From: Caldisericota bacterium | Lineage (GTDB): Bacteria; Caldisericota; Caldisericia; Cryosericales; Cryosericaceae | DNA: 26,698 nucleotides | Direction: 5' to 3' | Assembly (NCBI GenBank): GCA_026390245.1 | Contig: JAPLGI010000143.1 | Location: forward strand, 1 to 26,698 | Part shown: piece by piece, positions 8,261 through 15,106 of the stretch | Position numbering within the stretch: the first letter of the stretch is position 1 | Layout: every line of letters starts with the position of its first letter | Notes under the pieces: generated by a model | The model's input: only the letters and a program-made list of their open reading frames with translations | The model's database searches: none | What the model was told of the DNA's origin: nothing | Position numbers and translations under genes: made by a program

Positions 8261-8290
8261 GCACTGCAAGGAACAGTGCTACCCTATACT
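8261..8290. promoter_or_regulatory. Inverted repeat and -10 box between divergent genes
   Basis: GCACTG (8261-8266) and CAGTGC (8274-8279) form a perfect 6-bp inverted repeat. Just downstream on the plus strand lies TATACT (8285-8290), a good -10 box with no clear -35. The repeat sits between the divergent binding-protein gene (minus) and the 8338-9074 genes (plus), so it could be an operator for either. I found no convincing promoter for the minus-strand operon. Confidence 0.3.
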
Positions 8291-8337
8291 GTGTGCAATC
8301 CTTGAAGAAAGTAAAGCATAGAAGGGAGCCAGCCCGC

Positions 8338-8547
8338 GTGGGGGTCGCGGCAGGTATCGGTCTCATCGGGGTGGCCTGCTCTGCCTTTGTGGCTGCTCTT
8401 GTGATGCACCTTGCCGGCAGGCCCTTCGGCTGGTCCGTGCTGGCGGTTATTGGCGGTATGAGCGCGCTCGGCTTGGCGGGCGTTACGTTCATCGCGGATC
8501 TTGCTGACAGGTATGCAAAGCGACTGCAGAACAAGGAGGAACACTGA
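8338..8547 (+). CDS. Small two-helix membrane protein, AtpI/AtpZ-like topology
   Basis: A protein of about 69 residues with two hydrophobic helices (about 1-26 and 32-57 in this numbering) separated by a short GRPFGW turn, and a charged C-terminal tail ADRYAKRLQNKEEH. The pattern resembles small AtpI/AtpZ-type proteins, but no ATP synthase genes are near. The GTG at 8338 has AAGGGAG 9 nt upstream. Longer forms from TTG 8302 or GTG 8293 add a basic N-terminus (KKVKHRREPAR) that would suit the positive-inside rule but lack a ribosome site. Its stop overlaps the next ATG by one base, so it is coupled to the carbonic anhydrase gene. Confidence 0.6.
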   Translation: MGVAAGIGLIGVACSAFVAALVMHLAGRPFGWSVLAVIGGMSALGLAGVTFIADLADRYAKRLQNKEEH

Positions 8548-9074
8548 TGGCCGGGACTCTTCGTGCATTCAATGGAAAGACTCCAACCGTGGCACTTACG
8601 GCATTTGTCGCTGACACGGCGGTTCTCATAGGAGATGTGACTGTCGAGGAGGGGGCCAGCGTCTGGTATGGGGCAGTTCTCCGCGGCGACATCGCCCCTA
8701 TTATTGTACGCCGCAACGCCAATGTCCAGGACAACGTGGTCGGACATGTAGATTCGGACATCCCTCTTACTGTCGGTGAGGGCGCCACCGTCGGTCACAG
8801 TGCCGTCCTGCACGGGTGTTCAATAGGCCACCACTCCATGGTAGGCATGCATGCTACCGTCCTCACTGGAGCCATCATCGGCGATGAGACAGTGGTGGCA
8901 GCCGCAGCCCTGGTCCCTGAGAACAGACTCGTGCCTGCCCGGTCCCTCTCGATGGGCGTCCCGGCACACACCGTACGACCACTGACAAGCGATGAGATAC
9001 TGGAACTGCATCGGCGGGCCGATGACTACGTCAGACTGGGGATGATGTCCAAGGCGAACTCTGAACAAGGATAA
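8547..9074 (+). CDS. Gamma-class carbonic anhydrase (hexapeptide repeat protein)
   Basis: A 175-residue left-handed beta-helix protein of the gamma-carbonic anhydrase family, expected to be a trimer that hydrates CO2 in the cytoplasm. The three metal-binding histidines are present: H67 (GHVDSD), H84 and H89 (TVGHSAVLHG). The structural R46 and D48 (LRGDIAP) and Q61 (NVQDN) also fit. The usual LIGMGA segment reads MVGMHA, with histidine at 102 in place of glycine. The start is the ATG at 8547 with AAGGAGGA upstream. In a pyruvate-oxidising, decarboxylating cell it could balance CO2 and bicarbonate (inference). Some family members are inactive on CO2. Confidence 0.88.
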   Translation: MAGTLRAFNGKTPTVALTAFVADTAVLIGDVTVEEGASVWYGAVLRGDIAPIIVRRNANVQDNVVGHVDSDIPLTVGEGATVGHSAVLHGCSIGHHSMVGMHATVLTGAIIGDETVVAAAALVPENRLVPARSLSMGVPAHTVRPLTSDEILELHRRADDYVRLGMMSKANSEQG

Positions 9075-9081
9075 CCCGCGC

Positions 9082-9104
9082 GCCGGAGCGAGGGGCGCTC
9101 CGGC
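9082..9104 (+). terminator. Probable terminator after the carbonic anhydrase gene
   Basis: GCCGGAGCG (9082-9090) pairs perfectly with CGCTCCGGC (9096-9104) around a 5-nt loop, 8 nt past the stop codon. The downstream tail is pyrimidine-rich but has no long T run. Confidence 0.6.
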
Positions 9105-9140
9105 TTCCGCCTTCTCTTCACCTTGTACGCACATTTCTCC

Positions 9141-9167
9141 TTGTATTTTCTGACCCTCCCCTATACT
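9141..9167 (+). promoter_or_regulatory. Candidate promoter for the second binding-protein gene
   Basis: TATACT (9162-9167) is a good -10 box; TTGTAT (9141-9146) lies 15 nt upstream as a poor -35. Transcription would start near 9174, leaving a leader of about 100 nt. Confidence 0.35.
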
Positions 9168-9214
9168 GCACCCAACCAACGCTACAGGCCGATCAGCCGA
9201 AGAGCCCCCTGGTG

Positions 9215-9242
9215 ACGATCCGACGTGAGTCGTGTCGTTTTT
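9215..9242 (+). promoter_or_regulatory. Possible transcription attenuator in the leader of the orphan binding-protein gene
   Basis: ACGA (9215-9218) pairs with TCGT (9235-9238) and CGAC (9221-9224) with GTCG (9229-9232), with one G-U pair and one mismatch between the two parts and a 4-nt loop. Five T residues (9238-9242) follow. It lies between the candidate promoter and the ribosome site at 9258-9265. Confidence 0.3.
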
Positions 9243-9271
9243 CCATACCCTGTCAACAAGGAGAGTTGAAC

Positions 9272-10108
9272 ATGAGCAGAACTCGCACATCACGGTGGGG
9301 CGCGGTCTTCACTTTCGCGCTCGTTCTATGTCTTCTGGTCCTCTCGGGCTGCAGACCCGCAGCCACGTCATCCGACCTCGACCGCGTCAAGCAGGACAGC
9401 ATCCTGACCGTCGGCAACGATACAACATACGCCCCTTTTGAGTTTACGGACAGCGACAACAAGCCGACTGGCTTCGACATCGAACTGATTGCTGCCGTCG
9501 CCCAGAAGCTCGGGCTGAAGTCAGATATCGTGACTACCGCCTGGGACGGCATCATACCGGCCCTTCAGACGCGAAAGTTCGAGGTCCTCATTTCGTCCAT
9601 GACGATCACCCCAGACCGCGAGAAAGAAGTCAGCTTTTCCATTCCCTATTATCGATCGGACATGGGCATCGTGTTTGACAAGACTCTCCACACCATAGCA
9701 GGGCCTTCCGACCTTGCTGGATTGAGGGTCGGGGCCCAGGTGGGTACCACGGGCGAAACCAGTGCACGCATGATCGATGGCGTCACCGACGTTCGGTCCT
9801 ATCCGGACATTCAGCTCGCAATGGCCGACTTGACCCTGGGACGCATCGATGCTGTCGTCAACGACTTCCCGGTCAGCGCCTTCTATGCAAAAGCCTCCCC
9901 AACGCTCACGGTCATCAGTGTACTCAAGGTGAAGGACCTCGACCTCACCCAGTACTACGGCATTGCCATGCACCTCGAAGACAAGCAGTTGAAAGTTGCT
10001 GTAGACAAGGCTCTGCAGGACCTGGTCAAAGACGGCACCTATGACACCATTTATGCGAAATGGTTCGGGGGTACGCCCGGCTTCCGTCCAGGAGACCCAC
10101 AGTCCTGA
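9272..10108 (+). CDS. Orphan amino-acid ABC substrate-binding lipoprotein
   Basis: A 278-residue binding protein of the SBP_bac_3 family, clearly paralogous to the protein at 7413-8198. Shared stretches include TYAPFEF, NKPTGFDIEL and KEVSFSIPYYRSDMGI. The signal peptide ends in lipobox LSGC with C27. The start is the ATG at 9272 with AAGGAGAG upstream; an in-frame upstream start at 9212 is not supported. No permease or ATPase gene follows, so it may deliver a second substrate to the transporter encoded at 5982-7386 (inference). Differences in the loop after VGAQVGTTGETSARM may reflect another ligand. Confidence 0.93.
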   Translation: MSRTRTSRWGAVFTFALVLCLLVLSGCRPAATSSDLDRVKQDSILTVGNDTTYAPFEFTDSDNKPTGFDIELIAAVAQKLGLKSDIVTTAWDGIIPALQTRKFEVLISSMTITPDREKEVSFSIPYYRSDMGIVFDKTLHTIAGPSDLAGLRVGAQVGTTGETSARMIDGVTDVRSYPDIQLAMADLTLGRIDAVVNDFPVSAFYAKASPTLTVISVLKVKDLDLTQYYGIAMHLEDKQLKVAVDKALQDLVKDGTYDTIYAKWFGGTPGFRPGDPQS

Positions 10109-10134
10109 CACTTCGGCCAGACAAGAGAATCAAC

Positions 10135-10175
10135 TGCGCGCCCGCCGCGACCATCCCGGGTACGGCGGACGCGCA
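10135..10175 (-). terminator. Hairpin after the ABC-2 exporter operon, probable terminator
   Basis: TGCGCG (10135-10140) and CCGCCG (10142-10147) pair with CGGCGG (10163-10168) and CGCGCA (10170-10175). The bases between them are mismatched (C/A) in plus-strand RNA but form a U-G pair in minus-strand RNA, favouring a role at the end of the minus-strand operon. The tail is only moderately T-rich. Confidence 0.5.
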
Positions 10176-10196
10176 TACGCTCCACAGCCTCCCGGC

Positions 10197-11009
10197 CTAG
10201 AATGCAGTCGTCACATCAATGTAACCCTTTCGTTGAGCCTGCCGACTCCCGAACGAGACCAGAACCGATCCGACCGCAAACAGGATCGCCGCCGAGAGAG
10301 CCACTCGGCCAAGCAGCTGAGACGTTGACATGCCGGAGAGAAAACTGGTGAGCACTTGCCCCGAGGCCGCCCGGCGCATGAGTTCAATGAACGGACTCAT
10401 GGGAACGAACTCCGCGATCTTCGCAAATACGGCAGGAAAAGCGGTTGGGGGAAACAATGCCCCGCTCAGGACGAACATTCCGCCGAAGAGCGCGTCGACA
10501 ACATCGACGTCCAGCTTGATCGTCAGGAGGAACACAGAAGCCATGGCCAACCCCAGTCCGGCTGCCACAAGATACCCGAGGAATGCGCCCGCCAGGAGGT
10601 AACCCCAGTTCGGGTGAAACGGCAAGTGCAGCACTGGAACGAGCCAGCACAGATTGATGACGATCCCGGCAAGTGCGATGAGATAACGCGTTGCTGCACG
10701 ACCGCACAGGTACGTCCGGTACGATGTACTCGACAAGAAGATGTACTTCAGGGTCTGATAGTGTTCCCTGTCATCGTGCACGCTGAAGGCCATATCGAAG
10801 AACACCATGCTCAGAGAGTAGTAGAAGATGGTCCCATACAATGCGTACGGGAGCAGTCCGGTCTTCTGGCCGAAGACACCGTAGAGGATTATGACCGCGA
10901 GGAAGCTGCCGATCGGATATGCCGCCAGGTAGAGCAGCCACACCCACTTCTTCGTCCAGTTGCTCTCAATCTGCAGACCCACATACATGGAAGCGAGGAA
11001 TCCCTTCAT
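10197..11009 (-). CDS. ABC-2 type exporter permease (second subunit)
   Basis: A 270-residue membrane protein with about six transmembrane helices, of the ABC-2 family that exports drugs, lipids or polysaccharides. The segment MFVLSGALFPPTAFPAVF is a typical ABC-2 signature near the fifth helix. The start is the ATG at 11007-11009, overlapping the upstream stop as ATGA, with AGGTGG 6 nt upstream; the frame is open to 11075 without support. It is the last of three genes and pairs with the permease at 11009-11827, giving a heterodimer (inference). Substrate unknown. Confidence 0.85.
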   Translation of the reverse strand: MKGFLASMYVGLQIESNWTKKWVWLLYLAAYPIGSFLAVIILYGVFGQKTGLLPYALYGTIFYYSLSMVFFDMAFSVHDDREHYQTLKYIFLSSTSYRTYLCGRAATRYLIALAGIVINLCWLVPVLHLPFHPNWGYLLAGAFLGYLVAAGLGLAMASVFLLTIKLDVDVVDALFGGMFVLSGALFPPTAFPAVFAKIAEFVPMSPFIELMRRAASGQVLTSFLSGMSTSQLLGRVALSAAILFAVGSVLVSFGSRQAQRKGYIDVTTAF

Positions 11010-11827
11010 CACTGCCACCTGAGCGTCAGGCGTGCATCGCGCCTGGCTTTGTACTCGACCGACCTCAGTGCCCATGATGCTATGAGTGCAAACACGAGAC
11101 CCAGTCCTGCGAGGATGAGCAGCTCCCAGCGCCAGTCCAGCACCTTCACCGTGAACGAGGGAACCAGAAGCTGTCGCAGCGCATCAAGCCCAAGCGTCGT
11201 CGGAATGAGCGCTGCGATACCGAGCAGGCCCACTCCCAGAAACCTGGCAGGAAAGTAGGTCCCTGAGAGCACATTCGTCGGCTCCATGACGAGATCGGCA
11301 GTCCGCCATGCATCGCGCCCATGGTAGAGAAACAGCGACGAGAAAACTATACCCAGTCCGTACATCGAGAAGAGGGTCACGAGGAAGACGAGAAGTGCCA
11401 GTGGCAGATGCAGGACCGCAAACCTCACCTTGAACACTGCGATGCCAAAGAACAGTACGGCCAGAGAACGCAGCATCGTATGCATGGCGCCGCCGACAGA
11501 CAGACCGACAAGGAAGGCGGACAGCGGAGCAGGGCTCACAAGCATCAGCTCCAGATTCCCCATTTCCTTTTCCCAGTAGAGCTGGGTCGCAACTCCCCAG
11601 AGAACGTTCAGGAAGAAGGGTGTCATGAACCCACCCAGTACAACCAGGCCACTGAACTCCGATCCAGTGCCAAGGGTGCGATAGAGGTAAACATAGGTCG
11701 TCATCGTGAAGAAACCACCCAGCACGCTTGCAACGACCCAGGTTGCCTCGCGCATCTGTCCAAAGATGCGCACATAGGCGCGTGCGTTCAGTGTTCTAAG
11801 AAACAGGAGAAGCTGCTTCTTCTTCAT
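11009..11827 (-). CDS. ABC-2 type exporter permease (first subunit)
   Basis: A 272-residue membrane protein with about six transmembrane helices and a short cytoplasmic N-terminus (MKKKQLLLFLRTLNARAYVR). The segments YWEKEMGNLELMLVSPAPLS and TNVLSGTYFPARFL are typical for ABC-2 permeases. The start is the ATG at 11825-11827 with AGGAGG 8 nt upstream; the longer frame to 12139 lies inside the ATPase gene in another frame and is rejected. It overlaps the ATPase gene by 32 nt and the next permease by 1 nt. Confidence 0.87.
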   Translation of the reverse strand: MKKKQLLLFLRTLNARAYVRIFGQMREATWVVASVLGGFFTMTTYVYLYRTLGTGSEFSGLVVLGGFMTPFFLNVLWGVATQLYWEKEMGNLELMLVSPAPLSAFLVGLSVGGAMHTMLRSLAVLFFGIAVFKVRFAVLHLPLALLVFLVTLFSMYGLGIVFSSLFLYHGRDAWRTADLVMEPTNVLSGTYFPARFLGVGLLGIAALIPTTLGLDALRQLLVPSFTVKVLDWRWELLILAGLGLVFALIASWALRSVEYKARRDARLTLRWQ

Positions 11828-12803
11828 CTTCGAACCTCCTGCCCACCATCTTGAGGAATGCGTCTTCCAGGGTAGGCTCGAGCTTCCGCATGTACTCGAG
11901 GGTTGCCCCCTGTGCAGCCAGAGCCGTGATAAGACGGGCAATGTCACTCTCGTGCGTGAGATGGGCAACCAGCATTGGGCTGTTCGTTGCCTTGTCGGCG
12001 CCCAGGACGAGATCGTTTCCTTCTCCCATGACCGCCGTGATACGATCAAGCTGTTCCGCGTCGAACCGATCCAGCGTAATCTCGTAGTGCGCTCTGCTGT
12101 CCAGGTCCTGCTTGAGCTGCGATGGAGCAGCATTCGCAAGAATCAGTCCATGATTGATGATGGCGACGCGTGAACAGAGCTCATCGGCTTCTGCCATGTA
12201 GTGCGTTGTCAGAATCACGGAACGTTCCGGCCTCTCCTGGACCCAATCGCGCACGATGCGGCGAATGATGACGCTTGCCTCGACGTCGACACCAAGCGTC
12301 GGCTCGTCGAGGAAAAGCACGCTGGGGTCAGTGACGAGGCCGCGCACCAGATTGACTTTCTGACGCATACCGGTAGACAGGCGGTTCATCTGCTGACGCC
12401 TGCTGTCCCACATCCCGACGACCTTGAGGTATTCCTCGATCCGGGCGCGCGCCACAGGGGTCTCCATGCCATAGAACTGACTGAACATCCAAAGCTGTTC
12501 CTCGACAGTGAGAATGCCATATCCCGAGGTCTCACCGCCCGAAATCAGCGAGATGAGCGGACGCACACGTGCATATTCTCTCTCAACGTCAAACCCCGCG
12601 ACAGTAACACGTCCAGAAGTTGGAAGCAGCAGCGTCGACATGATCTTGATGGTCGTCGTCTTGCCTGCGCCGTTCGGGCCCAGAAGACCGAAGATCTCGC
12701 CATATGAGACGTCAAAGCTGACGCCCCGCAAGGCATGGAACGGGGCAGTGCCTCTGCGGTTGAAGACACGAGTGAGGTTCTCTACTTGAATCGATGTATG
12801 CAT
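11796..12803 (-). CDS. ABC-2 exporter ATP-binding protein (CcmA/DrrA family)
   Basis: A 335-residue ATPase that powers the two permeases encoded downstream. Walker A GPNGAGKT is at 42-49, the signature reads LSTGMRQ (142-148), Walker B VLFLDE is at 162-167 with LGVDVEA as D-loop, and the switch histidine is H201. The roughly 100-residue C-terminal extension ending in LEPTLEDAFLKMVGR is typical of drug or daunorubicin-type exporters (DrrA). The start is the ATG at 12801-12803 with GGAGGT about 9 nt upstream. Upstream lies a 240-nt leader with two tiny ORFs and a consensus promoter. Confidence 0.92.
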   Translation of the reverse strand: MHTSIQVENLTRVFNRRGTAPFHALRGVSFDVSYGEIFGLLGPNGAGKTTTIKIMSTLLLPTSGRVTVAGFDVEREYARVRPLISLISGGETSGYGILTVEEQLWMFSQFYGMETPVARARIEEYLKVVGMWDSRRQQMNRLSTGMRQKVNLVRGLVTDPSVLFLDEPTLGVDVEASVIIRRIVRDWVQERPERSVILTTHYMAEADELCSRVAIINHGLILANAAPSQLKQDLDSRAHYEITLDRFDAEQLDRITAVMGEGNDLVLGADKATNSPMLVAHLTHESDIARLITALAAQGATLEYMRKLEPTLEDAFLKMVGRRFEDEEEAASPVS

Positions 12804-12910
12804 ACAGTGCTACCTCCAGAACGAGTGTGGGGAAAAGCGAACTGTATGACAGGAGAGATTACTGATGGACTCTGTGAGAGTCAGTGACTGAGGAATTGAA
12901 AGTCCTGCGT

Positions 12911-12964
12911 TTACTGTGGCAAACTCTTGGCTGCAGCTTGTCCAATCAACAGCACCCCTGTCAT
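12911..12964 (-). CDS. Candidate leader ORF 2 upstream of the exporter
   Basis: A 17-codon ORF encoding MTGVLLIGQAAAKSLPQ. Its ATG overlaps the stop of leader ORF 1 as TGATG, the classic coupling arrangement. It has no ribosome site of its own. Nothing in the sequence proves translation. The stretch from 12804 to 12910 has small inverted repeats but no gene I can support. Confidence 0.3.
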   Translation of the reverse strand: MTGVLLIGQAAAKSLPQ

Positions 12965-12993
12965 CAGTTGGTGCAAATCCTGTTGTACGCCAT
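12964..12993 (-). CDS. Candidate leader peptide ORF 1 upstream of the exporter
   Basis: A 9-codon ORF encoding MAYNRICTN. It has a near-perfect ribosome site, GGAGGT at 13000-13005, 6 nt before the ATG at 12991-12993, and lies about 50 nt downstream of a consensus promoter. Short translated leaders ahead of ABC exporters or resistance genes often sense ribosome-targeting drugs or amino-acid supply; that role is inferred here. Confidence 0.4.
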   Translation of the reverse strand: MAYNRICTN

Positions 12994-13049
12994 TGCTGTA
13001 CCTCCATATCCACCAATATCCATGCGCGCCCTCAAGGCACGACGCCGAG

Positions 13050-13077
13050 AATATATCAGAACGTGCGTGTTTGTCAA
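13050..13077 (-). promoter_or_regulatory. Strong candidate sigma70 promoter for the ABC-2 exporter operon
   Basis: Minus-strand TTGACA (13072-13077, perfect) and TATATT (13050-13055, 5 of 6) are separated by 16 nt. Transcription would begin near 13043 and give a leader of about 240 nt. The gene-free stretch 12804-13221 holds this promoter, the two leader ORFs and the FTR operon terminator. Confidence 0.7.
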
Positions 13078-13164
13078 ATCGCCGTGTGCCACGCCTGCTC
13101 CCTGTTGCCGACCGAAGACAAAGGTCCGGTGTCAGCGCCGGTCATTTATGATCAGGGACGACAC

Positions 13165-13198
13165 AAGCCGCCTTGTCCCCGCCGGAACAAGACGGCTT
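13165..13198 (-). terminator. Hairpin after the sulfur/thiol operon, probable terminator
   Basis: AAGCCG (13165-13170) and CTTGT (13172-13176) pair with ACAAG (13187-13191) and CGGCTT (13193-13198). The single mismatch (C/A on plus) becomes a U-G pair in minus-strand RNA, matching the minus-strand operon that ends at 13222. The following tail is not T-rich. Confidence 0.55.
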
Positions 13199-13221
13199 CA
13201 AGTGATATTGGAATTCTCAAT

Positions 13222-13722
13222 CTACATGAAGCGCTCGAAGCGCTCCTTGCCGGCCTTGCAGACGGGGCAGACCAGAGGAGGCTGTGGCCTCGCACACAGG
13301 TACCCACAGACCTTGCAGCGCCAGACCGGAAACGTAAGCCCGGCCACATGTACCCGCTCCATCTCCTCCGCGGATGCAGGCGGTCCGCCAACCGGACGCC
13401 GGTCTGGAATGGATGTGGCAGCTTTCTCGCCACGACTGATTTCAGATGAGACATACAACGCACAGTAGCAGGTACCATACTCGTCAAGGTCGGCATCCCG
13501 GTAGTCACACGGACAGACAAGGTCCAGATCTCGCTCTTGTTCTCCTGATGCCAGCCGGCAGGGACAGGCGCGATATCCGTAGCGCACCTCGTTCTCAAGA
13601 AGGCCCCGGACCAGATCCCTGGCGAACCCGTCATCAGGATTGATGGAGTATCCTGCATCCCGCGCCTCAAGGACAAGCCGTCCCCAGACCTCGGCGACAC
13701 GCTCGTCCGATATCCTGCTCAT
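13222..13722 (-). CDS. Ferredoxin:thioredoxin reductase catalytic chain fused to rubredoxin-like domain
   Basis: A 166-residue fusion. Residues 1-95 match the FTR catalytic (beta) chain, which uses a [4Fe-4S] cluster and ferredoxin electrons to reduce protein disulfides. The six conserved cysteines occur as CPC (53, 55), CPC (70, 72) and CYC (85, 87). Plant and cyanobacterial FTR have CHC at the last site, so the catalytic histidine is replaced by Y86. After a linker, residues 133-160 form a rubredoxin-type site (C136, C139, C152, C155). Comparable FTR-rubredoxin fusions are known from methanogens as ferredoxin:disulfide reductases. The start at 13720-13722 overlaps the glutaredoxin stop as ATGA, so the two are coupled and the glutaredoxin is the likely substrate. 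Confidence 0.88.
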   Translation of the reverse strand: MSRISDERVAEVWGRLVLEARDAGYSINPDDGFARDLVRGLLENEVRYGYRACPCRLASGEQERDLDLVCPCDYRDADLDEYGTCYCALYVSSEISRGEKAATSIPDRRPVGGPPASAEEMERVHVAGLTFPVWRCKVCGYLCARPQPPLVCPVCKAGKERFERFM

Positions 13723-14006
13723 TCAGACGCGAGCTTCCGAATACTGATTTCCGAGAAGCCTATGACACAGTCCTTGTCGTCGAGGATGATGGTGGGAAAT
13801 GAGCACGCAGGATTCCATTTCAGTACCTCCTGCTTGGCCAGTTCCTTGTTCGCGCCTTCCTGATCATCGACGTCAACATAGTCATAGGCAACGCCCAGTT
13901 CCTGCAGCAGCGCTTTTGTCTTGCGACACCAGCCACAGGTCGTCAGCGTGTAGAGGAAGACCTTGTGCGTGTTGTGTATGCCTTCGACATGCTTGGGTTC
14001 CAACAT
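13719..14006 (-). CDS. Glutaredoxin-family protein
   Basis: A 95-residue glutaredoxin-like thiol oxidoreductase. The active site is [10 protein letters not shown] with C24 and C27, and the cis-proline region is [10 protein letters not shown]. The extra insertion [18 protein letters not shown] resembles the glutaredoxin/NrdH-like group of anaerobes. The start is the ATG at 14004-14006 with AAGGAGG upstream. Its stop overlaps the start of the FTR-rubredoxin gene, so the electron route ferredoxin to FTR to glutaredoxin is strongly suggested by position (inference). Confidence 0.9.
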   Translation of the reverse strand: MLEPKHVEGIHNTHKVFLYTLTTCGWCRKTKALLQELGVAYDYVDVDDQEGANKELAKQEVLKWNPACSFPTIILDDKDCVIGFSEISIRKLASE

Positions 14007-14033
14007 CGTTTCCTCCTTGACTCGAATAGATGC

Positions 14034-15062
14034 CTAAACGGGTAGCAACGACCTGAAGATCTCGACGGTCTCACGGCACTGATCGGTCGTCACATCATGG
14101 TGCGTGACCATTCGGACAGTAGTTGGTGTGACAGCGTTGCACAAAACGCCCTTCTCCTTGACCGCTGCCACGAACGACGGTGCATCCTTGCCACTCGCAC
14201 CGACATTGACCATGGCCATGTTGGTTTCAGCCTCGGACGGGTCGGTTCCGTACCCGAGACCCGCCAGCCCGACCGCAAGCAGTTTCGCGTTGGCATGATC
14301 CTCCGCCAGCCTTTCCACCATCGTCTCCAGCGCCACAATGCCTGCTGCCGCCAGGATACCGACCTGCCGGAGGCCACCTCCCAGGCGCTTGCGGTTCTTG
14401 CGCGCCCGTTCAATGTAGTCTCTTGATCCCACGAGCATTGATCCGACAGGGGCGCACAAGCCTTTGGAAAGACAGAACATGACAGAGTCGGCGTAGGACG
14501 CCCACACATCCGGCACAATGCCAGAAGAGATCGATGCGTTGAAGATCCGGGCTCCATCCATATGCACCGCAATGCCACGCTCATGCGCCGTCGCCGAAAT
14601 CTCGCGCACATACTCGATGGGCCAGACCTTGCCTCCACCCCGATTGTGCGTATTTTCGATGGCGACGAGTGCGGTCCGAGGAAAATGAATGTTGGTGGAG
14701 TCACGGATTGCATGCTTGACATCGTCGGGATCCATGACGCCCCGCTTGCCAGGAACCTGACGCGCCTGTACGCCCGACAGCATCGCGATGTCACCAACCT
14801 CATAGTAGAAGATGTGGCTCTCAGCCTCTGTAATCAGCTCATCCCCGCGCTGCGTGTGCGTCATGATGGCAACCTGATTGCCCATCGTGCCGGACACGAC
14901 AAACAGACCAGCTTCCTTGCCCAGCATTCTTGCGCCCAGTTCTTCGAGCCTGACGACCGTGGGATCCTCGCGGTAGACGTCATCGCCAACCTCGGCCGTG
15001 GCCATCGCGTCACGCATGGCCTGCGTGGGCTTTGTAACAGTATCAGAACGAAGATCGATCAT
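14034..15062 (-). CDS. ltaE: Low-specificity L-threonine aldolase
   Basis: A 342-residue PLP enzyme that cleaves threonine or allo-threonine to glycine and acetaldehyde. It begins [16 protein letters not shown], the standard family N-terminus. H83 (ESHIFYYE) should stack on PLP, D169 (VHMDGAR) should contact the pyridine nitrogen, and K200 ([12 protein letters not shown]) forms the Schiff base. The start is the ATG at 15060-15062 with GGAGG upstream. It sits in the cysteine desulfurase - IscU operon, 44 nt after IscU and 27 nt before glutaredoxin, suggesting a link to glycine or amino-acid catabolism that feeds the cell's redox balance (inference). Confidence 0.93.
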   Translation of the reverse strand: MIDLRSDTVTKPTQAMRDAMATAEVGDDVYREDPTVVRLEELGARMLGKEAGLFVVSGTMGNQVAIMTHTQRGDELITEAESHIFYYEVGDIAMLSGVQARQVPGKRGVMDPDDVKHAIRDSTNIHFPRTALVAIENTHNRGGGKVWPIEYVREISATAHERGIAVHMDGARIFNASISSGIVPDVWASYADSVMFCLSKGLCAPVGSMLVGSRDYIERARKNRKRLGGGLRQVGILAAAGIVALETMVERLAEDHANAKLLAVGLAGLGYGTDPSEAETNMAMVNVGASGKDAPSFVAAVKEKGVLCNAVTPTTVRMVTHHDVTTDQCRETVEIFRSLLPV

Positions 15063-15106
15063 TGATTCCTCCAAGCGGACTGAGTTCTCTTCGGCACGCA
15101 GAACGT

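Noticed and set aside
10356..11258. 300-residue plus-strand ORF
   Set aside because: Antisense to the two ABC-2 permeases; very polar His/Arg/Gln-rich composition typical of a shadow frame.
11828..12139. N-terminal extension of the first ABC-2 permease
   Set aside because: The extra 104 codons lie within the ATPase gene in another frame; a strong ribosome site precedes the internal ATG at 11827.
12861..12968. Long-range 7-bp pairing (ACTGATG with CATCAGT) across the exporter leader
   Set aside because: A 7-bp match within about 100 nt is expected by chance fairly often and has no other support.
12810..13016. 68-residue minus-strand ORF in the exporter leader
   Set aside because: Starts with GTG without a ribosome site, has no motif and conflicts with the better supported short leader ORFs in other frames.
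12884..13468. Overlapping plus-strand ORFs across the leader and the FTR gene
   Set aside because: They run antisense into the FTR-rubredoxin gene, have no motif, and no promoter points into them.
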